In this document: positions 40,429-50,450 of the stretch, one piece after another
Layout: each line of letters begins with the position of its first letter
How positions within the stretch are numbered: position 1 is the first letter of the stretch
Position numbers and translations under genes: made by a program
Source of the DNA: Pseudomonadota bacterium
Lineage (GTDB): Bacteria > Pseudomonadota > Alphaproteobacteria > Caulobacterales > Caulobacteraceae
Reading direction: 5' to 3'
Assembly (NCBI GenBank): GCA_018241995.1
Contig: JAFECT010000004.1
Span: 1-64,000, forward strand
Length of the DNA: 64,000 nucleotides
Notes under the pieces: generated by a model
What the model saw: only the letters and a program-made list of their open reading frames with translations
Told to the model about the DNA's origin: nothing
Database searches by the model: none

Positions 40429-40450
40429 CGGCCGGGGTTCGCCCCGGCCG
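40429..40450 (+). terminator. Hairpin after rpmF
   Basis: Perfect 9-bp stem (CGGCCGGGG with CCCCGGCCG) closed by a TTCG tetraloop, 8 bases after the rpmF stop. No T-run follows, so it may protect the 3' end or assist factor-dependent termination. Confidence 0.55.
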
Positions 40451-40462
40451 CCTGAGAGATAG

Positions 40463-41872
<1,410 letters not shown>

Positions 41873-41890
41873 GGAGCGGGCTGCTCTTCA

Positions 41891-42044
41891 CTCCTCCCTC
41901 GCTGGCGAGGGAGGGGGACCACCCGCAGGGTGGTGGAGGGTGCTTTTACGCCGCCTAGTTCGGATGCGGCGGTTGGTGGGGAGGCGTGGCTAGGCACCCA
42001 CCACCGCCTTCGGCGGTCCTCCTCCCTCGCAGGCGAGGGAGGAG
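41891..42044. repeat. Compound palindromic element, copy B (after eno)
   Basis: Arms at 41891-41943 and 41994-42044 are inverted copies with scattered differences. Each arm holds a hairpin (CCTCCCTCGC with GCGAGGGAGG) followed by a linker and a second hairpin ending in a GGTGG-rich GGGTGC. The 50-base centre contains another short dyad (GCCGC/GCGGC). It occupies most of the 289-base eno-ftsB gap, and no gene is seen in it. Confidence 0.85.
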
Positions 42045-42161
42045 TAGGGTGAAAGACCTTCAAGCCAACGCAAACTCTACGGCTAAGCTACGCTTCGGTA
42101 ACCCTTTTCGGGCCATGCTTAACGAGTCGTTCTCGTACCGCTCAGAAGGAGCGCGCGTCTC

Positions 42162-42476
42162 GTGTCGGACCGCCTTCGGCCCTATCTGCTGACCAGCCTG
42201 TTCACAGCGCTGATCGCCTATTTCGCGTTCCAGGCCCTGACCGGGGACCGCGGCCTGCTGAGCGAGCAGGCGCGGCGCACGACCCTGGCCGAGCGCAGCG
42301 CCGAGCTGAAGACCCTGGTGGCCAGGCGCCAGGAGCTGGAGGCGCGCGTCACCCTGCTCAGCGACAAGCACCTGTCGAAAGACCTGCTGGAAGAGCGGGC
42401 GAGGGTGGTTCTGGGCTTCGCCGATCCGCACGAATACGTCATCCGCACGCCGTCCGGCCAAGCTCGGCGCTCCTGA
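42162..42476 (+). CDS. ftsB: Cell division protein FtsB/DivIC family
   Basis: Septum-formation initiator protein; FtsB bridges FtsL and FtsQ in the divisome. The 104-residue product has a short cytoplasmic start, one membrane helix (about 8-25) and a coiled coil (about 35-70; SEQARRTTLAERSAELKTLVARRQELEARV), then the conserved ERARxxLGFADPHEYVIR segment. The start is GTG 42162 with AGAAGGA upstream. Its place between eno and pdhA is the usual one in alphaproteobacteria. Confidence 0.93.
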   Translation: MSDRLRPYLLTSLFTALIAYFAFQALTGDRGLLSEQARRTTLAERSAELKTLVARRQELEARVTLLSDKHLSKDLLEERARVVLGFADPHEYVIRTPSGQARRS

Positions 42477-42520
42477 ACATCGGCCTAAGCTTGGCCGTTA
42501 TGTGCCTTACCGGTACGTAT

Positions 42521-42539
42521 CTCAAATCTGCGTTTTGAG
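42521..42539 (+). promoter_or_regulatory. Dyad upstream of the pdh operon
   Basis: CTCAAA-N7-TTTGAG, a perfect 6-bp inverted repeat about 100 bases before pdhA. Its size would suit a dimeric regulator. A second weaker dyad (CGGCC-N7-GGCCG) is at 42481-42497. Neither matches a motif I can name. Confidence 0.35.
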
Positions 42540-42642
42540 CGCCTTTTGGGCCTCCCACGCGGTTCCCTCACAGGGTGAAACCGCGCTATAGCCGCCCGCC
42601 TGAGATAAGGCCGACCCGCGTTCGGCCGTGAGGAGGACGCCC

Positions 42643-43677
42643 ATGGCGCGCGCCGCTAAGGCCCCGGCCAAGAAAGCCGCCCCGTCTAAAACCGCAGCCA
42701 AATCCGTCCCCGGCAAGGCGTCGAAGGACGAACTGCTCGGCTACTATCGCCAGATGCTGCTGATCCGCCGTTTCGAGGAGCGCGCCGGCCAGCTCTACGG
42801 CATGGGTCTGATCGGCGGCTTTTGCCACCTCTACATCGGCCAGGAGGCCGTGGCGGTGGGCATGCAGTCGGTGGCCAAGAAGGGCGACGAGATCATCACC
42901 GCCTACCGCGACCACGGCCACATGCTGGCCGCGGGCATGGACCCCAAGGAAGTCATGGCCGAGCTGACCGGCCGGGCCGGGGGCTCGTCCAAGGGCAAGG
43001 GCGGGTCGATGCACATGTTCTCGATCGAAGCGGGGTTCTTCGGCGGGCACGGCATCGTGGGCGCCCAGGTTTCGCTGGGTACGGGCCTGGCCTTCGCCAA
43101 CCGCTACCGGGGCAACGACAACGTCGCCTACGTCTATTTCGGCGACGGCGCGGCCAACCAGGGCCAGGTCTATGAGAGCTTCAACATGGCCGAGCTGTGG
43201 CGTTTGCCGGCCGTCTATCTGATCGAGAACAACCAGTACGCCATGGGCACCTCGGTCGAGCGCTCCTCGGCGACGGTGGAGCTGTTCCACCGCGGCGCCA
43301 GCTTCGGCATCAAGGGCGAGCAGGTCGACGGCATGGACGTGCTGGCGGTGCGCGCGGCGGGCCTCAGGGCCACCGAACACGCCCGGGCCGGCAAGGGTCC
43401 CTACATCCTCGAGATGAAGACCTACCGTTACCGCGGCCACTCGATGAGCGACCCGGCCAAGTACCGGACCAAGGAAGAGGTGGACGAGGTCAAGAAGACC
43501 CGCGACCCGATCGACCACGTCAAGGGCCTGATGGCCGAGGCGGGCGTTTCCGAGGACGCGATCAAGAAGATCGACGAAGAGATCAAGGCCATCGTGCTGG
43601 AGGCCGTCGACTTCGCCCAGAAGAGCCCCGAGCCCGATCCTTCGGAGCTCTACACCGACGTCTATCTGGAGGCCTGA
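42643..43677 (+). CDS. pdhA: Pyruvate dehydrogenase E1 component, alpha subunit
   Basis: Thiamine-diphosphate subunit of the pyruvate dehydrogenase complex, decarboxylating pyruvate. The 344-residue product has an Ala/Lys-rich lead (1-25), LLIRRFEERAGQLYGMG, and the ThDP/magnesium motif GDGAANQGQVYESFNMA. AGGAGG at 42631-42636 fixes the start at ATG 42643; an in-frame GTG at 42628 is rejected. First gene of the pdhA-pdhB-(GFA, GFA)-pdhC-lpd cluster; pdhB follows after 3 bases. Confidence 0.98.
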   Translation: MARAAKAPAKKAAPSKTAAKSVPGKASKDELLGYYRQMLLIRRFEERAGQLYGMGLIGGFCHLYIGQEAVAVGMQSVAKKGDEIITAYRDHGHMLAAGMDPKEVMAELTGRAGGSSKGKGGSMHMFSIEAGFFGGHGIVGAQVSLGTGLAFANRYRGNDNVAYVYFGDGAANQGQVYESFNMAELWRLPAVYLIENNQYAMGTSVERSSATVELFHRGASFGIKGEQVDGMDVLAVRAAGLRATEHARAGKGPYILEMKTYRYRGHSMSDPAKYRTKEEVDEVKKTRDPIDHVKGLMAEAGVSEDAIKKIDEEIKAIVLEAVDFAQKSPEPDPSELYTDVYLEA

Positions 43678-43680
43678 GCG

Positions 43681-43911
43681 ATGACGGACATCCTGATGCC
43701 CGCCCTGTCGCCGACCATGGAAGAGGGCGGCCTGGCCAAGTGGCTGGTCAAGCCCGGCGACAAGATCGAGCCCGGCCAGGTCATCGCCGAGATCGAGACC
43801 GACAAGGCGACCATGGAGGTCGAGGCGGTCGACGACGGCGAGATCGCCGAGATCCTGGTGCCCGAGGGCACGCAAGGCGTGAAGGTCAACACCCCGATCG
43901 CGCGCCTGAAG
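43681..43911 (+). repeat. Lipoyl-domain repeat, copy 1 (in pdhB)
   Basis: These 231 bases encode the first 77 residues of PdhB and are nearly the same as 45919-46149 in pdhC. The peptides differ at one position (Leu22 against His22). The DNA has an exact 68-base run (43783-43850 and 46021-46088), including synonymous positions. Confidence 0.95.
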
Positions 43912-45078
43912 AACGGCGCCGGCGCCCCGGCTCCGAAGGCCGAGCCCGCCGCCGCGCCCGCGGCGCCGGCTGAACAGGCCGCAGGCGATCCGGAGAAGCA
44001 GCCGCCCGAGACGGCCAAGCCGCGCAAGGAAGGCGAGGGCGCCGCTCCGGTGGCCGCCGTGACGCCGAACGATCCGGAACTGCCGCACGACGCCAAGATG
44101 GTCCCGACCACCGTGCGCGACGCCCTGCGCGACGCCATGGCCGAGGAGATGCGCCGCGACGACAGGGTGTTCCTGATCGGCGAGGAAGTCGCCCAGTACC
44201 AGGGGGCCTACAAGGTCAGCCGCGAGCTGCTGCAGGAGTTCGGCGATCGTCGCGTGGTCGACACGCCCATCACCGAGCACGGCTTCACGGGCCTCGCGGT
44301 CGGCGCGGCCATGGCGGGGCTGAAGCCCATCGTGGAGTTCATGACCTGGAACTTCGCCATGCAGGCGATCGACCAGATCATCAACTCCGCCGCCAAGACG
44401 CTCTACATGTCGGGCGGCCAGATCAAGTCGTCGATCGTGTTCCGCGGCCCCAACGGCGCGGCCGCCCGCGTGGCCGCCCAGCACAGCCAGGACTACTCCT
44501 CCTGGTACGCCCACGTGCCGGGCCTGAAGGTCATTGCGCCCTACGACGCCGCCGACGCCAAGGGCCTGCTCAAGGCCGCCATCCGTGACCCGAACCCCAT
44601 CGTCTTCCTGGAGCACGAGATGCTCTACGGCGTGGAGTTCGATGTGCCGGAGGTCGAGGACTGGGTGCTGCCGATCGGCAAGGCCAAGGTCCGCCGCGAG
44701 GGCAAGGACGCCACCATCACGGCCCACTCACGCATGGTCGGCCTGGCCCTGAAGGCCGCCGAGCAGCTGGCCGGCGAGGGCATCGAGGCGGAGGTCATCG
44801 ACCTGCGCACCCTGCGTCCGCTGGACAAGGACACCATCCTGGCCTCGGTCAAGAAGACCAACCGACTGGTCACGGTCGAGGAGGGCTGGGGCCCGATGGG
44901 CGTCGGCGCCGAAGTCGTCGCCATCGTGACGGCCGAGGCCTTCGATTACCTCGACGCCCCGCCGACGCGCGTCCATGGCGAGGACGTGCCCATGCCCTAC
45001 GCCGCCAACCTCGAAGCCCTGGCCCTGCCGTCGGTCGAGAAGATCGTCGAGGCGGTCAAGGCCGTGACCTACAAGTAG
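43681..45078 (+). CDS. pdhB: Pyruvate dehydrogenase E1 component, beta subunit with lipoyl domain
   Basis: Second ThDP-site subunit of E1. The 465-residue product starts with a complete lipoyl domain (1-77; lipoylated Lys42 in ETDKATMEV), then an Ala/Pro linker (about 80-135) and the transketolase-like catalytic domain, with [17 protein letters not shown] and the C-terminal transketolase domain. An E1 beta with its own lipoyl domain is characteristic of alphaproteobacteria. The lipoyl segment nearly duplicates that of pdhC. Confidence 0.98.
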   Translation: MTDILMPALSPTMEEGGLAKWLVKPGDKIEPGQVIAEIETDKATMEVEAVDDGEIAEILVPEGTQGVKVNTPIARLKNGAGAPAPKAEPAAAPAAPAEQAAGDPEKQPPETAKPRKEGEGAAPVAAVTPNDPELPHDAKMVPTTVRDALRDAMAEEMRRDDRVFLIGEEVAQYQGAYKVSRELLQEFGDRRVVDTPITEHGFTGLAVGAAMAGLKPIVEFMTWNFAMQAIDQIINSAAKTLYMSGGQIKSSIVFRGPNGAAARVAAQHSQDYSSWYAHVPGLKVIAPYDAADAKGLLKAAIRDPNPIVFLEHEMLYGVEFDVPEVEDWVLPIGKAKVRREGKDATITAHSRMVGLALKAAEQLAGEGIEAEVIDLRTLRPLDKDTILASVKKTNRLVTVEEGWGPMGVGAEVVAIVTAEAFDYLDAPPTRVHGEDVPMPYAANLEALALPSVEKIVEAVKAVTYK

Positions 45079-45089
45079 GAGCCCCGCGC

Positions 45090-45521
45090 GTGAGCGAGCC
45101 CCACCTGCATCACGGGCAGTGCCACTGCGGCACGGTCAACGCGACCTTCCGCACCGAGGGCGCGGGCGTGCATGTGCGCGCCTGCCAGTGCGGCTTTTGC
45201 CGCCGTCACGGCGCCAAGACGGTCAGCGACACCGACGGTTTCGCCGACATCGTCTCGGACGGGCCCCTGGTGCGCTACCACTTCGGCCTGATGACCGCCG
45301 ACTACTTGATGTGTCCCAGGTGCGGGACCTATGTCGGTTCGGTGCTGGAGGCGGACGGCATCGCGCGGGTGACGCTGAACGCGGCGGGCCTGCAGATGAA
45401 GCCTTGGGACGACCAGGTGGCCGAGCCGGTCGACTATGCCGGCGAGACCCTGCACGAGCGCCTGGACCGGCGCCGCGCCCGCTGGACGCCCGCGCGGTTG
45501 CGCGAAAGGGCGATGGCGTGA
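45090..45521 (+). CDS. GFA/CENP-V domain protein, first of two
   Basis: Member of the family named after glutathione-dependent formaldehyde-activating enzyme (Gfa). The 143-residue product has the complete zinc pattern CxC (11, 13), CxCxxC (32, 34, 37) and CxxC (75, 78). The start is GTG 45090, 11 bases after pdhB. It overlaps the second GFA gene by 4 bases (GTGA), and both lie inside the pdh operon. Most members have no proven substrate; small-thiol adduct chemistry is the usual guess. Formaldehyde activation itself is doubtful for the family as a whole. Confidence 0.85.
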   Translation: MSEPHLHHGQCHCGTVNATFRTEGAGVHVRACQCGFCRRHGAKTVSDTDGFADIVSDGPLVRYHFGLMTADYLMCPRCGTYVGSVLEADGIARVTLNAAGLQMKPWDDQVAEPVDYAGETLHERLDRRRARWTPARLRERAMA

Positions 45522-45922
45522 CGGGGGAGCGCACATGGCGCGCCGGCGGCTGCCACTGCGGCGCGGTGCGCTTCGAGGCGGAGCTGGAGCCCGTGGTCGA
45601 GGCGCAGACCTGCAACTGCTCCATGTGCGCCAAGACCGGCTTCGTGCACGTGATCGTGCCGGAGAGCCGCTTCCGCCTGACCCAGGGCTCTGACGCCCTC
45701 ACCACCTACACCTTCAACACCGGCGTCGCGCGGCACCTGTTCTGCAGCGTCTGCGGGGTGAAGGCCTTCTATCGCCCGCGCTCCAACCCGGACGGCTGGT
45801 CGGTCAACGCTCGCTGCCTGGACGACGCGGAGGGCCTGGATGTGCGCATCGAGGCTTTCGACGGACGAAACTGGGAGGCGAACGCCCATTCGCTGGCCCA
45901 CCTGAGCCGAGAGGACCAATGA
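45518..45922 (+). CDS. GFA/CENP-V domain protein, second of two
   Basis: A 134-residue paralogue of the preceding gene's product, with the same seven cysteines: C12, C14, C32, C34, C37, C76, C79. Outside these the two are quite different, so it is not a recent tandem duplication. The start is GTG 45518, coupled to the previous stop; its own stop overlaps pdhC ATG 45919 (ATGA). Translation across pdhB-GFA-GFA-pdhC therefore looks continuous. The function is unknown; the location suggests a link to the pyruvate dehydrogenase complex or merely an expressed insertion site. Confidence 0.85.
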   Translation: MTGERTWRAGGCHCGAVRFEAELEPVVEAQTCNCSMCAKTGFVHVIVPESRFRLTQGSDALTTYTFNTGVARHLFCSVCGVKAFYRPRSNPDGWSVNARCLDDAEGLDVRIEAFDGRNWEANAHSLAHLSREDQ

Positions 45923-46149
45923 CGGACATCCTCATGCCCGCCCTGTCTCCGACCATGGAGGAGGGCGGCCTCGCCAAGTGGCACGTGAAGCCCGGCGACA
46001 AGATCGAACCGGGTCAGGTGATCGCCGAGATCGAGACCGACAAGGCGACCATGGAGGTCGAGGCGGTCGACGACGGCGAGATCGCCGAAATCCTGGTGCC
46101 GGAAGGCACGCAGGGGGTGAAGGTCAATACGCCGATCGCGCGCCTGAAG
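45919..46149 (+). repeat. Lipoyl-domain repeat, copy 2 (in pdhC)
   Basis: Partner of 43681-43911 in direct orientation, about 2.2 kb away. The segment encodes residues 1-77 of PdhC. Similarity drops sharply right after the shared ARLK, where the linkers begin. Confidence 0.95.
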
Positions 46150-47193
46150 GGCGACGCGGCCGCGCCTGCGCCCAAGCCTGCGGAAGCACCGAAGGCGGAA
46201 GCGCCCAAGGCCGCCGAGCCCGCCAAGGCTGAAGCGCCGAAGCCCGCCTCCGCTCCGGCGGCTGCGAAGGCCGAGGGCGGCGAGCGCATCTTCGCCTCGC
46301 CGCTGGCCCGTCGCCTGGCGGCCCAGGCCGGGCTGGACCTGAAGGCGATCAAGGGCAGCGGTCCGCACGGCCGCATCGTCAAGTCCGACGTCGACGGGGC
46401 CGCCAAGGGCGGGGTCGCCGCTCCGGCCGGGGCCGCCCAGCCCGCCAAGGCTGGCGCCGAGCCGCGCCAGGTCCTTTCGCTGGAGCAGATGGGCATCGCG
46501 CCCGGCAGCTACGACCTGGTTCCGCTCGACGGCATGCGCCGCACGATCGCGCGCCGTCTGACCGACAGCTTCCGCGACGTGCCGCACTTCCCGCTGACCA
46601 TCGACCTGGAGATCGACGGCCTCTTGGCCGCGCGCGCCAAGCTCAACGCCCTGCTTGAGAAGTCGGGCGTGAAGGTGTCGGTCAACGACTTCGTGCTGAA
46701 GGCCTCGGCCATGGCGCTGAAGCTGGTGCCGGAGGCCAACGCCTCCTACACGCCGGACGGCATCGCCATGCACCACCACGCCGACGTGGCCATGGCCGTG
46801 GCCATCGACGGCGGCCTGATCACCCCGATCATCCGCGCCTGCGAGACGAAGGGCCTGGCCCAGATCGCCAAGGAGTCGAAGGACCTGGCCGAACGCGCCC
46901 GCAGCCGCAAGCTGAAGCCCGAGGAGTTCCAGGGCGGCACCTTCTCGGTGTCCAACCTCGGCATGTTCGGCATCAAGTCCTTCGCCTCGATCATCAACGA
47001 GCCCCAGGGCGCGATCATGTCGGTGGGCGTGGGCGAGCAGCGGCCGGTGGTGAAGAACGGCGTCCTGGCCGTGGCCACGGTGATGACCGTCACCCTGACC
47101 TGCGACCATCGCGTGGTCGACGGCGCCATCGGCGCGAAGTTCCTGCAGGCGTTCAAGAGCTTGCTGGAAGATCCTGTGACGATGCTGGCCTAA
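45919..47193 (+). CDS. pdhC: Dihydrolipoamide acetyltransferase (E2) of pyruvate dehydrogenase
   Basis: Core of the complex; transfers acetyl from lipoyl-Lys to CoA. The 424-residue product has one lipoyl domain (1-77, Lys42), an Ala/Pro/Lys linker, a peripheral subunit-binding domain (about 117-155; [28 protein letters not shown]) and the catalytic trimer domain ending with [15 protein letters not shown] (active-site His). It overlaps the second GFA gene. Called pdhC here following alphaproteobacterial use; aceF in enterics. Confidence 0.98.
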   Translation: MTDILMPALSPTMEEGGLAKWHVKPGDKIEPGQVIAEIETDKATMEVEAVDDGEIAEILVPEGTQGVKVNTPIARLKGDAAAPAPKPAEAPKAEAPKAAEPAKAEAPKPASAPAAAKAEGGERIFASPLARRLAAQAGLDLKAIKGSGPHGRIVKSDVDGAAKGGVAAPAGAAQPAKAGAEPRQVLSLEQMGIAPGSYDLVPLDGMRRTIARRLTDSFRDVPHFPLTIDLEIDGLLAARAKLNALLEKSGVKVSVNDFVLKASAMALKLVPEANASYTPDGIAMHHHADVAMAVAIDGGLITPIIRACETKGLAQIAKESKDLAERARSRKLKPEEFQGGTFSVSNLGMFGIKSFASIINEPQGAIMSVGVGEQRPVVKNGVLAVATVMTVTLTCDHRVVDGAIGAKFLQAFKSLLEDPVTMLA

Positions 47194-47208
47194 GGAACGA
47201 GAGCGGAA

Positions 47209-48612
47209 ATGGCTGACTTCGACCTCATCGTCATCGGCTCCGGCCCGGGCGGCTATGTGGCCGCGATCCGGGCCAGCCAGCTGGGCCTGAAGACCGCGAT
47301 CGTGGAGCGCGAACTCCTGGGCGGCATCTGCCTGAACTGGGGCTGCATCCCGACCAAGGCGCTGCTGAAGTCCGGCGAGGTGTTCGAGAAGCTGTCTCAC
47401 CTGGCCGACTACGGCGTCTCGGCGTCCGAGCCCAAGGCCGACCTGGAGAAGATCGTGGCCCGCTCGCGCGGCGTGGCCAAGCAGATGAATTCCGGCGTCG
47501 CCTTCCTGATGAAGAAGCACAAGATCGAGGTGATCGAGGGCGCCGCGACCCTGGAGAAGGGCAGCCCTGCGCCGAAGGTCGTGGTCAAGCTGAAGGCCGG
47601 GGGCGAGCGCACGGTCCAGGCCAAGAGCGTGGTGCTGGCGGTGGGCGCCCGTTCGCGTCCGATTCCCCAGATCGGCCTGGAGGCCGACGGCGAGCGCATC
47701 TGGGCCTATCGCGAAGCCCTGGTCCCGAAATCACTGCCGAAGTCTATGCTGGTGGTCGGCTCCGGCGCCATCGGCGTGGAGTTCGCGAGCTTCTATCGCG
47801 CGCTCGGCTGCGAGGTGACGGTGATCGAGGCCATCGACCGCATCGTGCCGGTGGAAGACGAAGAAGTCTCCAAGGCGGCGCAGAAGGCGTTCGAACGGCG
47901 CGGCATCAAGTTCCGCGTCGGGGCCAAGGTGACCAAGGTCTCCAAGTCCAAGGCCGGCGTCTCGATCGATCTGGAGGCCGGCGGCAAGGCCGAGACCCTG
48001 ACCGCGGACGTGTGCATCGCCGCCGTCGGCATCGTGGCCAACACCGACCAGGTGGGCGCCGACAAGGTGGGCCTGGAACTCGACCGGGGTCATGTGAAGA
48101 CCGGCCCGCACGGCGAGACCAACGTGCCCGGCCTCTACGCCATCGGCGACTGCGCGGGCAGTCCTTGGCTGGCGCACAAGGCCAGCCACGAGGGCATCCA
48201 CTGCGTCGAGCACATCGCCGGCTTCAAGTCGCCGAACGTGCATTCGCCTATCGCCGGCTGCACCTACACCCAGCCGCAGATCGCCTCGGTCGGCCTGACC
48301 GAAAAGCAGGCCAAGGACCAGGGCCGCGAGCCCAAGGTCGGCCGCTTCCCGTTCCGCGTGAACGGCAAGGCGGTGGCGGCCGGCGAGATCGAGGGCTTCG
48401 TCAAGGTGGTGTTCGACGGCAAGACCGGCGCCCTGATCGGGGCCCACATGTTGGGCGCCGAGGTCACCGAGATGATCCAGGGCTACGTCACCGCCATCAC
48501 GCTCGAGGCGACGGAGGAGGACCTGCAGTCCACCGTCTATCCGCACCCGACCATGAGCGAGGCGATGCATGAAGCGGCGCTGGACGCCTACGGCCGGGTG
48601 CTGCACCTTTAG
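47209..48612 (+). CDS. lpdA: Dihydrolipoamide dehydrogenase (E3)
   Basis: FAD flavoprotein that reoxidises dihydrolipoamide with NAD+. The 467-residue product has the FAD motif GSGPGGYVAAIRA (10-22), the redox disulfide Cys41/Cys46 in GGICLNWGCIPTK, the NAD motif VVGSGAIGVEFASFY and the C-terminal HPTMSEAMHEAA with the catalytic His-Glu pair. It lies 15 bases after pdhC and completes the operon. The ECF sigma gene follows after 6 bases. Confidence 0.98.
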   Translation: MADFDLIVIGSGPGGYVAAIRASQLGLKTAIVERELLGGICLNWGCIPTKALLKSGEVFEKLSHLADYGVSASEPKADLEKIVARSRGVAKQMNSGVAFLMKKHKIEVIEGAATLEKGSPAPKVVVKLKAGGERTVQAKSVVLAVGARSRPIPQIGLEADGERIWAYREALVPKSLPKSMLVVGSGAIGVEFASFYRALGCEVTVIEAIDRIVPVEDEEVSKAAQKAFERRGIKFRVGAKVTKVSKSKAGVSIDLEAGGKAETLTADVCIAAVGIVANTDQVGADKVGLELDRGHVKTGPHGETNVPGLYAIGDCAGSPWLAHKASHEGIHCVEHIAGFKSPNVHSPIAGCTYTQPQIASVGLTEKQAKDQGREPKVGRFPFRVNGKAVAAGEIEGFVKVVFDGKTGALIGAHMLGAEVTEMIQGYVTAITLEATEEDLQSTVYPHPTMSEAMHEAALDAYGRVLHL

Positions 48613-48618
48613 GCCCTG

Positions 48619-49194
48619 ATGCACCCTGAAACCGAGCGCCGAGGAACCCGGGACGCCGCGCGAGCGGCGCTGGCGGGGCAGTTGGTGCTGACCGGCAAGG
48701 GCGACCGTGCGGCGTTCCGCGCGGTCTATCAGGCCACCTCCGCGAAGCTATTCGGCCTGATCTTGCGTATCTGCAACGACCGGGAGACCGCGGAGGACGT
48801 CTTGCAGGAGGTCTACGTCACCGTCTGGAACAAGGCCGAGGCCTTCGATCCTGCGCGCGCCAGCCCGATCACCTGGCTGGCGGCCATCGCCCGCAACCGC
48901 GCCATCGATCGCATCCGGGCAAGGAAGCCCGCGGCGCAACCGCTTGAAGCGGCGGCCGAAGTCGCCGATGCGGCGCCGCTGGCGGACGGCGCGCTAGAGC
49001 AGTCCGACGAAAAGCGCAGATTGGAAGGCTGTTTGGATGGGCTCGAACCCCGCCATGCGGCGGTGATTCGCATCGCCTTCTTCGAAGGACGCACCTACGA
49101 AAGCCTGGCCGAGCGCGAAGGCGTGCCGGTCGGCACCATGAAGAGCTGGATCCGGCGCAGCCTGATCCGACTGAGGACCTGTCTGGAAGGATGA
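48619..49194 (+). CDS. ECF RNA polymerase sigma factor (RskA-linked type)
   Basis: Group 4 sigma factor. The 191-residue product has region 2 (about 28-105; DRETAEDVLQEVYVTVW and WLAAIARNRAIDRIR) and region 4 (about 135-190; LEPRHAAVIRIAFFEGRTYESLAEREGVPVGTMKSWIRR). The next gene overlaps its stop and encodes an RskA-type anti-sigma factor, placing it with the SigK-like ECF class. ATG 48619 is only 6 bases from lpdA, so basal transcription may come from the pdh operon. Likely targets are the following envelope genes; the signal is unknown. Confidence 0.93.
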   Translation: MHPETERRGTRDAARAALAGQLVLTGKGDRAAFRAVYQATSAKLFGLILRICNDRETAEDVLQEVYVTVWNKAEAFDPARASPITWLAAIARNRAIDRIRARKPAAQPLEAAAEVADAAPLADGALEQSDEKRRLEGCLDGLEPRHAAVIRIAFFEGRTYESLAEREGVPVGTMKSWIRRSLIRLRTCLEG

Positions 49195-49913
49195 GCGACC
49201 CGCGCGACGAAGCCCGTGACCTGAACGCCGCCGAGCACGTGCTGGGCGTCGAAGACGCCGACGCGCGCGCGGCCTCGCAGGCGCGGCTGCGCAACGACCC
49301 GGCCTTCGCCGCCGACGTCGAGGCGTGGGAGGCGCGGCTCGGGCCGCTGGCGGAGGATGCGCCGGCCGAGGCGCCGGGCGCCCACGTCTGGACCCGCATC
49401 GAGCAGGCCACCGGCGACAATGTGATCGCGGCTTTGCCAAGGCCGGCCGCCAAGCCCGTGGCGAGCGGGAAGGGCGTGAACTTCTGGCGCGGCTGGGCCA
49501 TGGCGGCCTCCGCCGTGGCGGCCGCCGCGCTGGTCGGCGTGTTCATGCTCACAACCCCGAAAATGGCGCCGGCGCCGCACCATATGGTGGCCAAGGTCAT
49601 GGGCATGGACGGCAAGCCGGACGTGGTGGTGTCCTACACCACGGGCACGAAGAACCTGATGCTGACGCCGGTGGGCGACATGCCGCCCAAGGGCATGACC
49701 CCGCGCATGTGGCTGATGCGCAAGGACGGCAGCGTGATGCTGGTGGGCGACGTCGACATGGCCCACCCCGAACGCAAGCAACTCAACCCCGCGATGGCCG
49801 ACGAGGTGGCCCACGCCAAGGGCGTGATGATCTCCCTGGAAGAGGCCGGTCGCCAGCCGGGCCGCAAGCCGTCCGGGCCGATGGTGGCCAAGGGCATGTT
49901 CTCGCTAGTCTGA
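49191..49913 (+). CDS. RskA family membrane anti-sigma factor
   Basis: Holds its cognate ECF sigma factor at the membrane until regulated proteolysis. The 240-residue product has a cytoplasmic anti-sigma domain (about 8-75; LNAAEHVLGVEDAD), one membrane helix (100-121) and a periplasmic RskA domain (about 125-240) with the typical SLEEAGRQPGRKPSGPMVAKG ending, split as SLEEAG at about 216-221 and KPSGP near 226. It lacks the zinc motif of ZAS anti-sigmas. ATG 49191 overlaps the sigma stop (ATGA), giving stoichiometric synthesis. Met is enriched in the periplasmic domain. Confidence 0.92.
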   Translation: MSDPRDEARDLNAAEHVLGVEDADARAASQARLRNDPAFAADVEAWEARLGPLAEDAPAEAPGAHVWTRIEQATGDNVIAALPRPAAKPVASGKGVNFWRGWAMAASAVAAAALVGVFMLTTPKMAPAPHHMVAKVMGMDGKPDVVVSYTTGTKNLMLTPVGDMPPKGMTPRMWLMRKDGSVMLVGDVDMAHPERKQLNPAMADEVAHAKGVMISLEEAGRQPGRKPSGPMVAKGMFSLV

Positions 49914-49986
49914 ACGCATCCGGCTGCGGCCTGGCTGCGTAGCTTCGATCGCCGCGAGCAAGCGGTGACAATCGGAGCCATTCCCA

Positions 49987-50295
49987 ATGAAATCCCTTGC
50001 CCGCATCGCGCTCGCGGCCGCGACCCTGTCGGTCGGCCTGGCCGGCGCCGCCTTCGCCCAGGACGCAATGAAGTCCGAAGGTATGAAGTCGGAAGCCATG
50101 AAGAGCGAATCCATGGCCGCGCCGATGGCCGACAAGCCGATGGCGAAGCCCATGGCCAAGCATCACCACAAGAAGAAGCACGCCATGAAGGACAAGCCGA
50201 TGATGTCGGACGGCATGAAGGACGACGGCATGCATTCCGACCCGATGAAGTCGGACTCCATGAAGTCCGATTCGATGAAGTCCGACCCGCACTAG
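49987..50295 (+). CDS. Pentapeptide MxKDx repeat protein, secreted
   Basis: The 102-residue product has a signal peptide (1-22, ending AAFA) and a mature chain built from 5-residue units of the form MKSDS or MKSEG (about 27-45 and 67-102), interrupted by a HHHKKKH cluster. It fits the MxKDx repeat family described from genome annotation. Met and His spacing suggests a metal, perhaps copper, sponge, but no function is established. It has its own GGAG ribosome-binding site and terminator, and follows the sigma/anti-sigma pair by 73 bases, so it is a good candidate target of that sigma factor. Confidence 0.85.
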   Translation: MKSLARIALAAATLSVGLAGAAFAQDAMKSEGMKSEAMKSESMAAPMADKPMAKPMAKHHHKKKHAMKDKPMMSDGMKDDGMHSDPMKSDSMKSDSMKSDPH

Positions 50296-50337
50296 GCGAC
50301 TGACCTGCGCCTTTGAGTGCGCGTTTCGCGCCTGAGC

Positions 50338-50367
50338 GGCGAGCCTTCCCCCAGGCTCGCCGTTTTT
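50338..50367 (+). terminator. Intrinsic terminator of the MxKDx gene
   Basis: Perfect 9-bp stem (GGCGAGCCT with AGGCTCGCC), a 6-base loop, then GTTTTT. It separates the sigma/anti-sigma/MxKDx block from the DUF2946-TonB receptor pair. Confidence 0.9.
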
Positions 50368-50450
50368 CTTCGACGCTCGGGAACAACCGCTCGTCGACCG
50401 GCGTCTGATGGCTGCTGGACGGACGATGCGACGGGCACTAGAGGGGCGGC

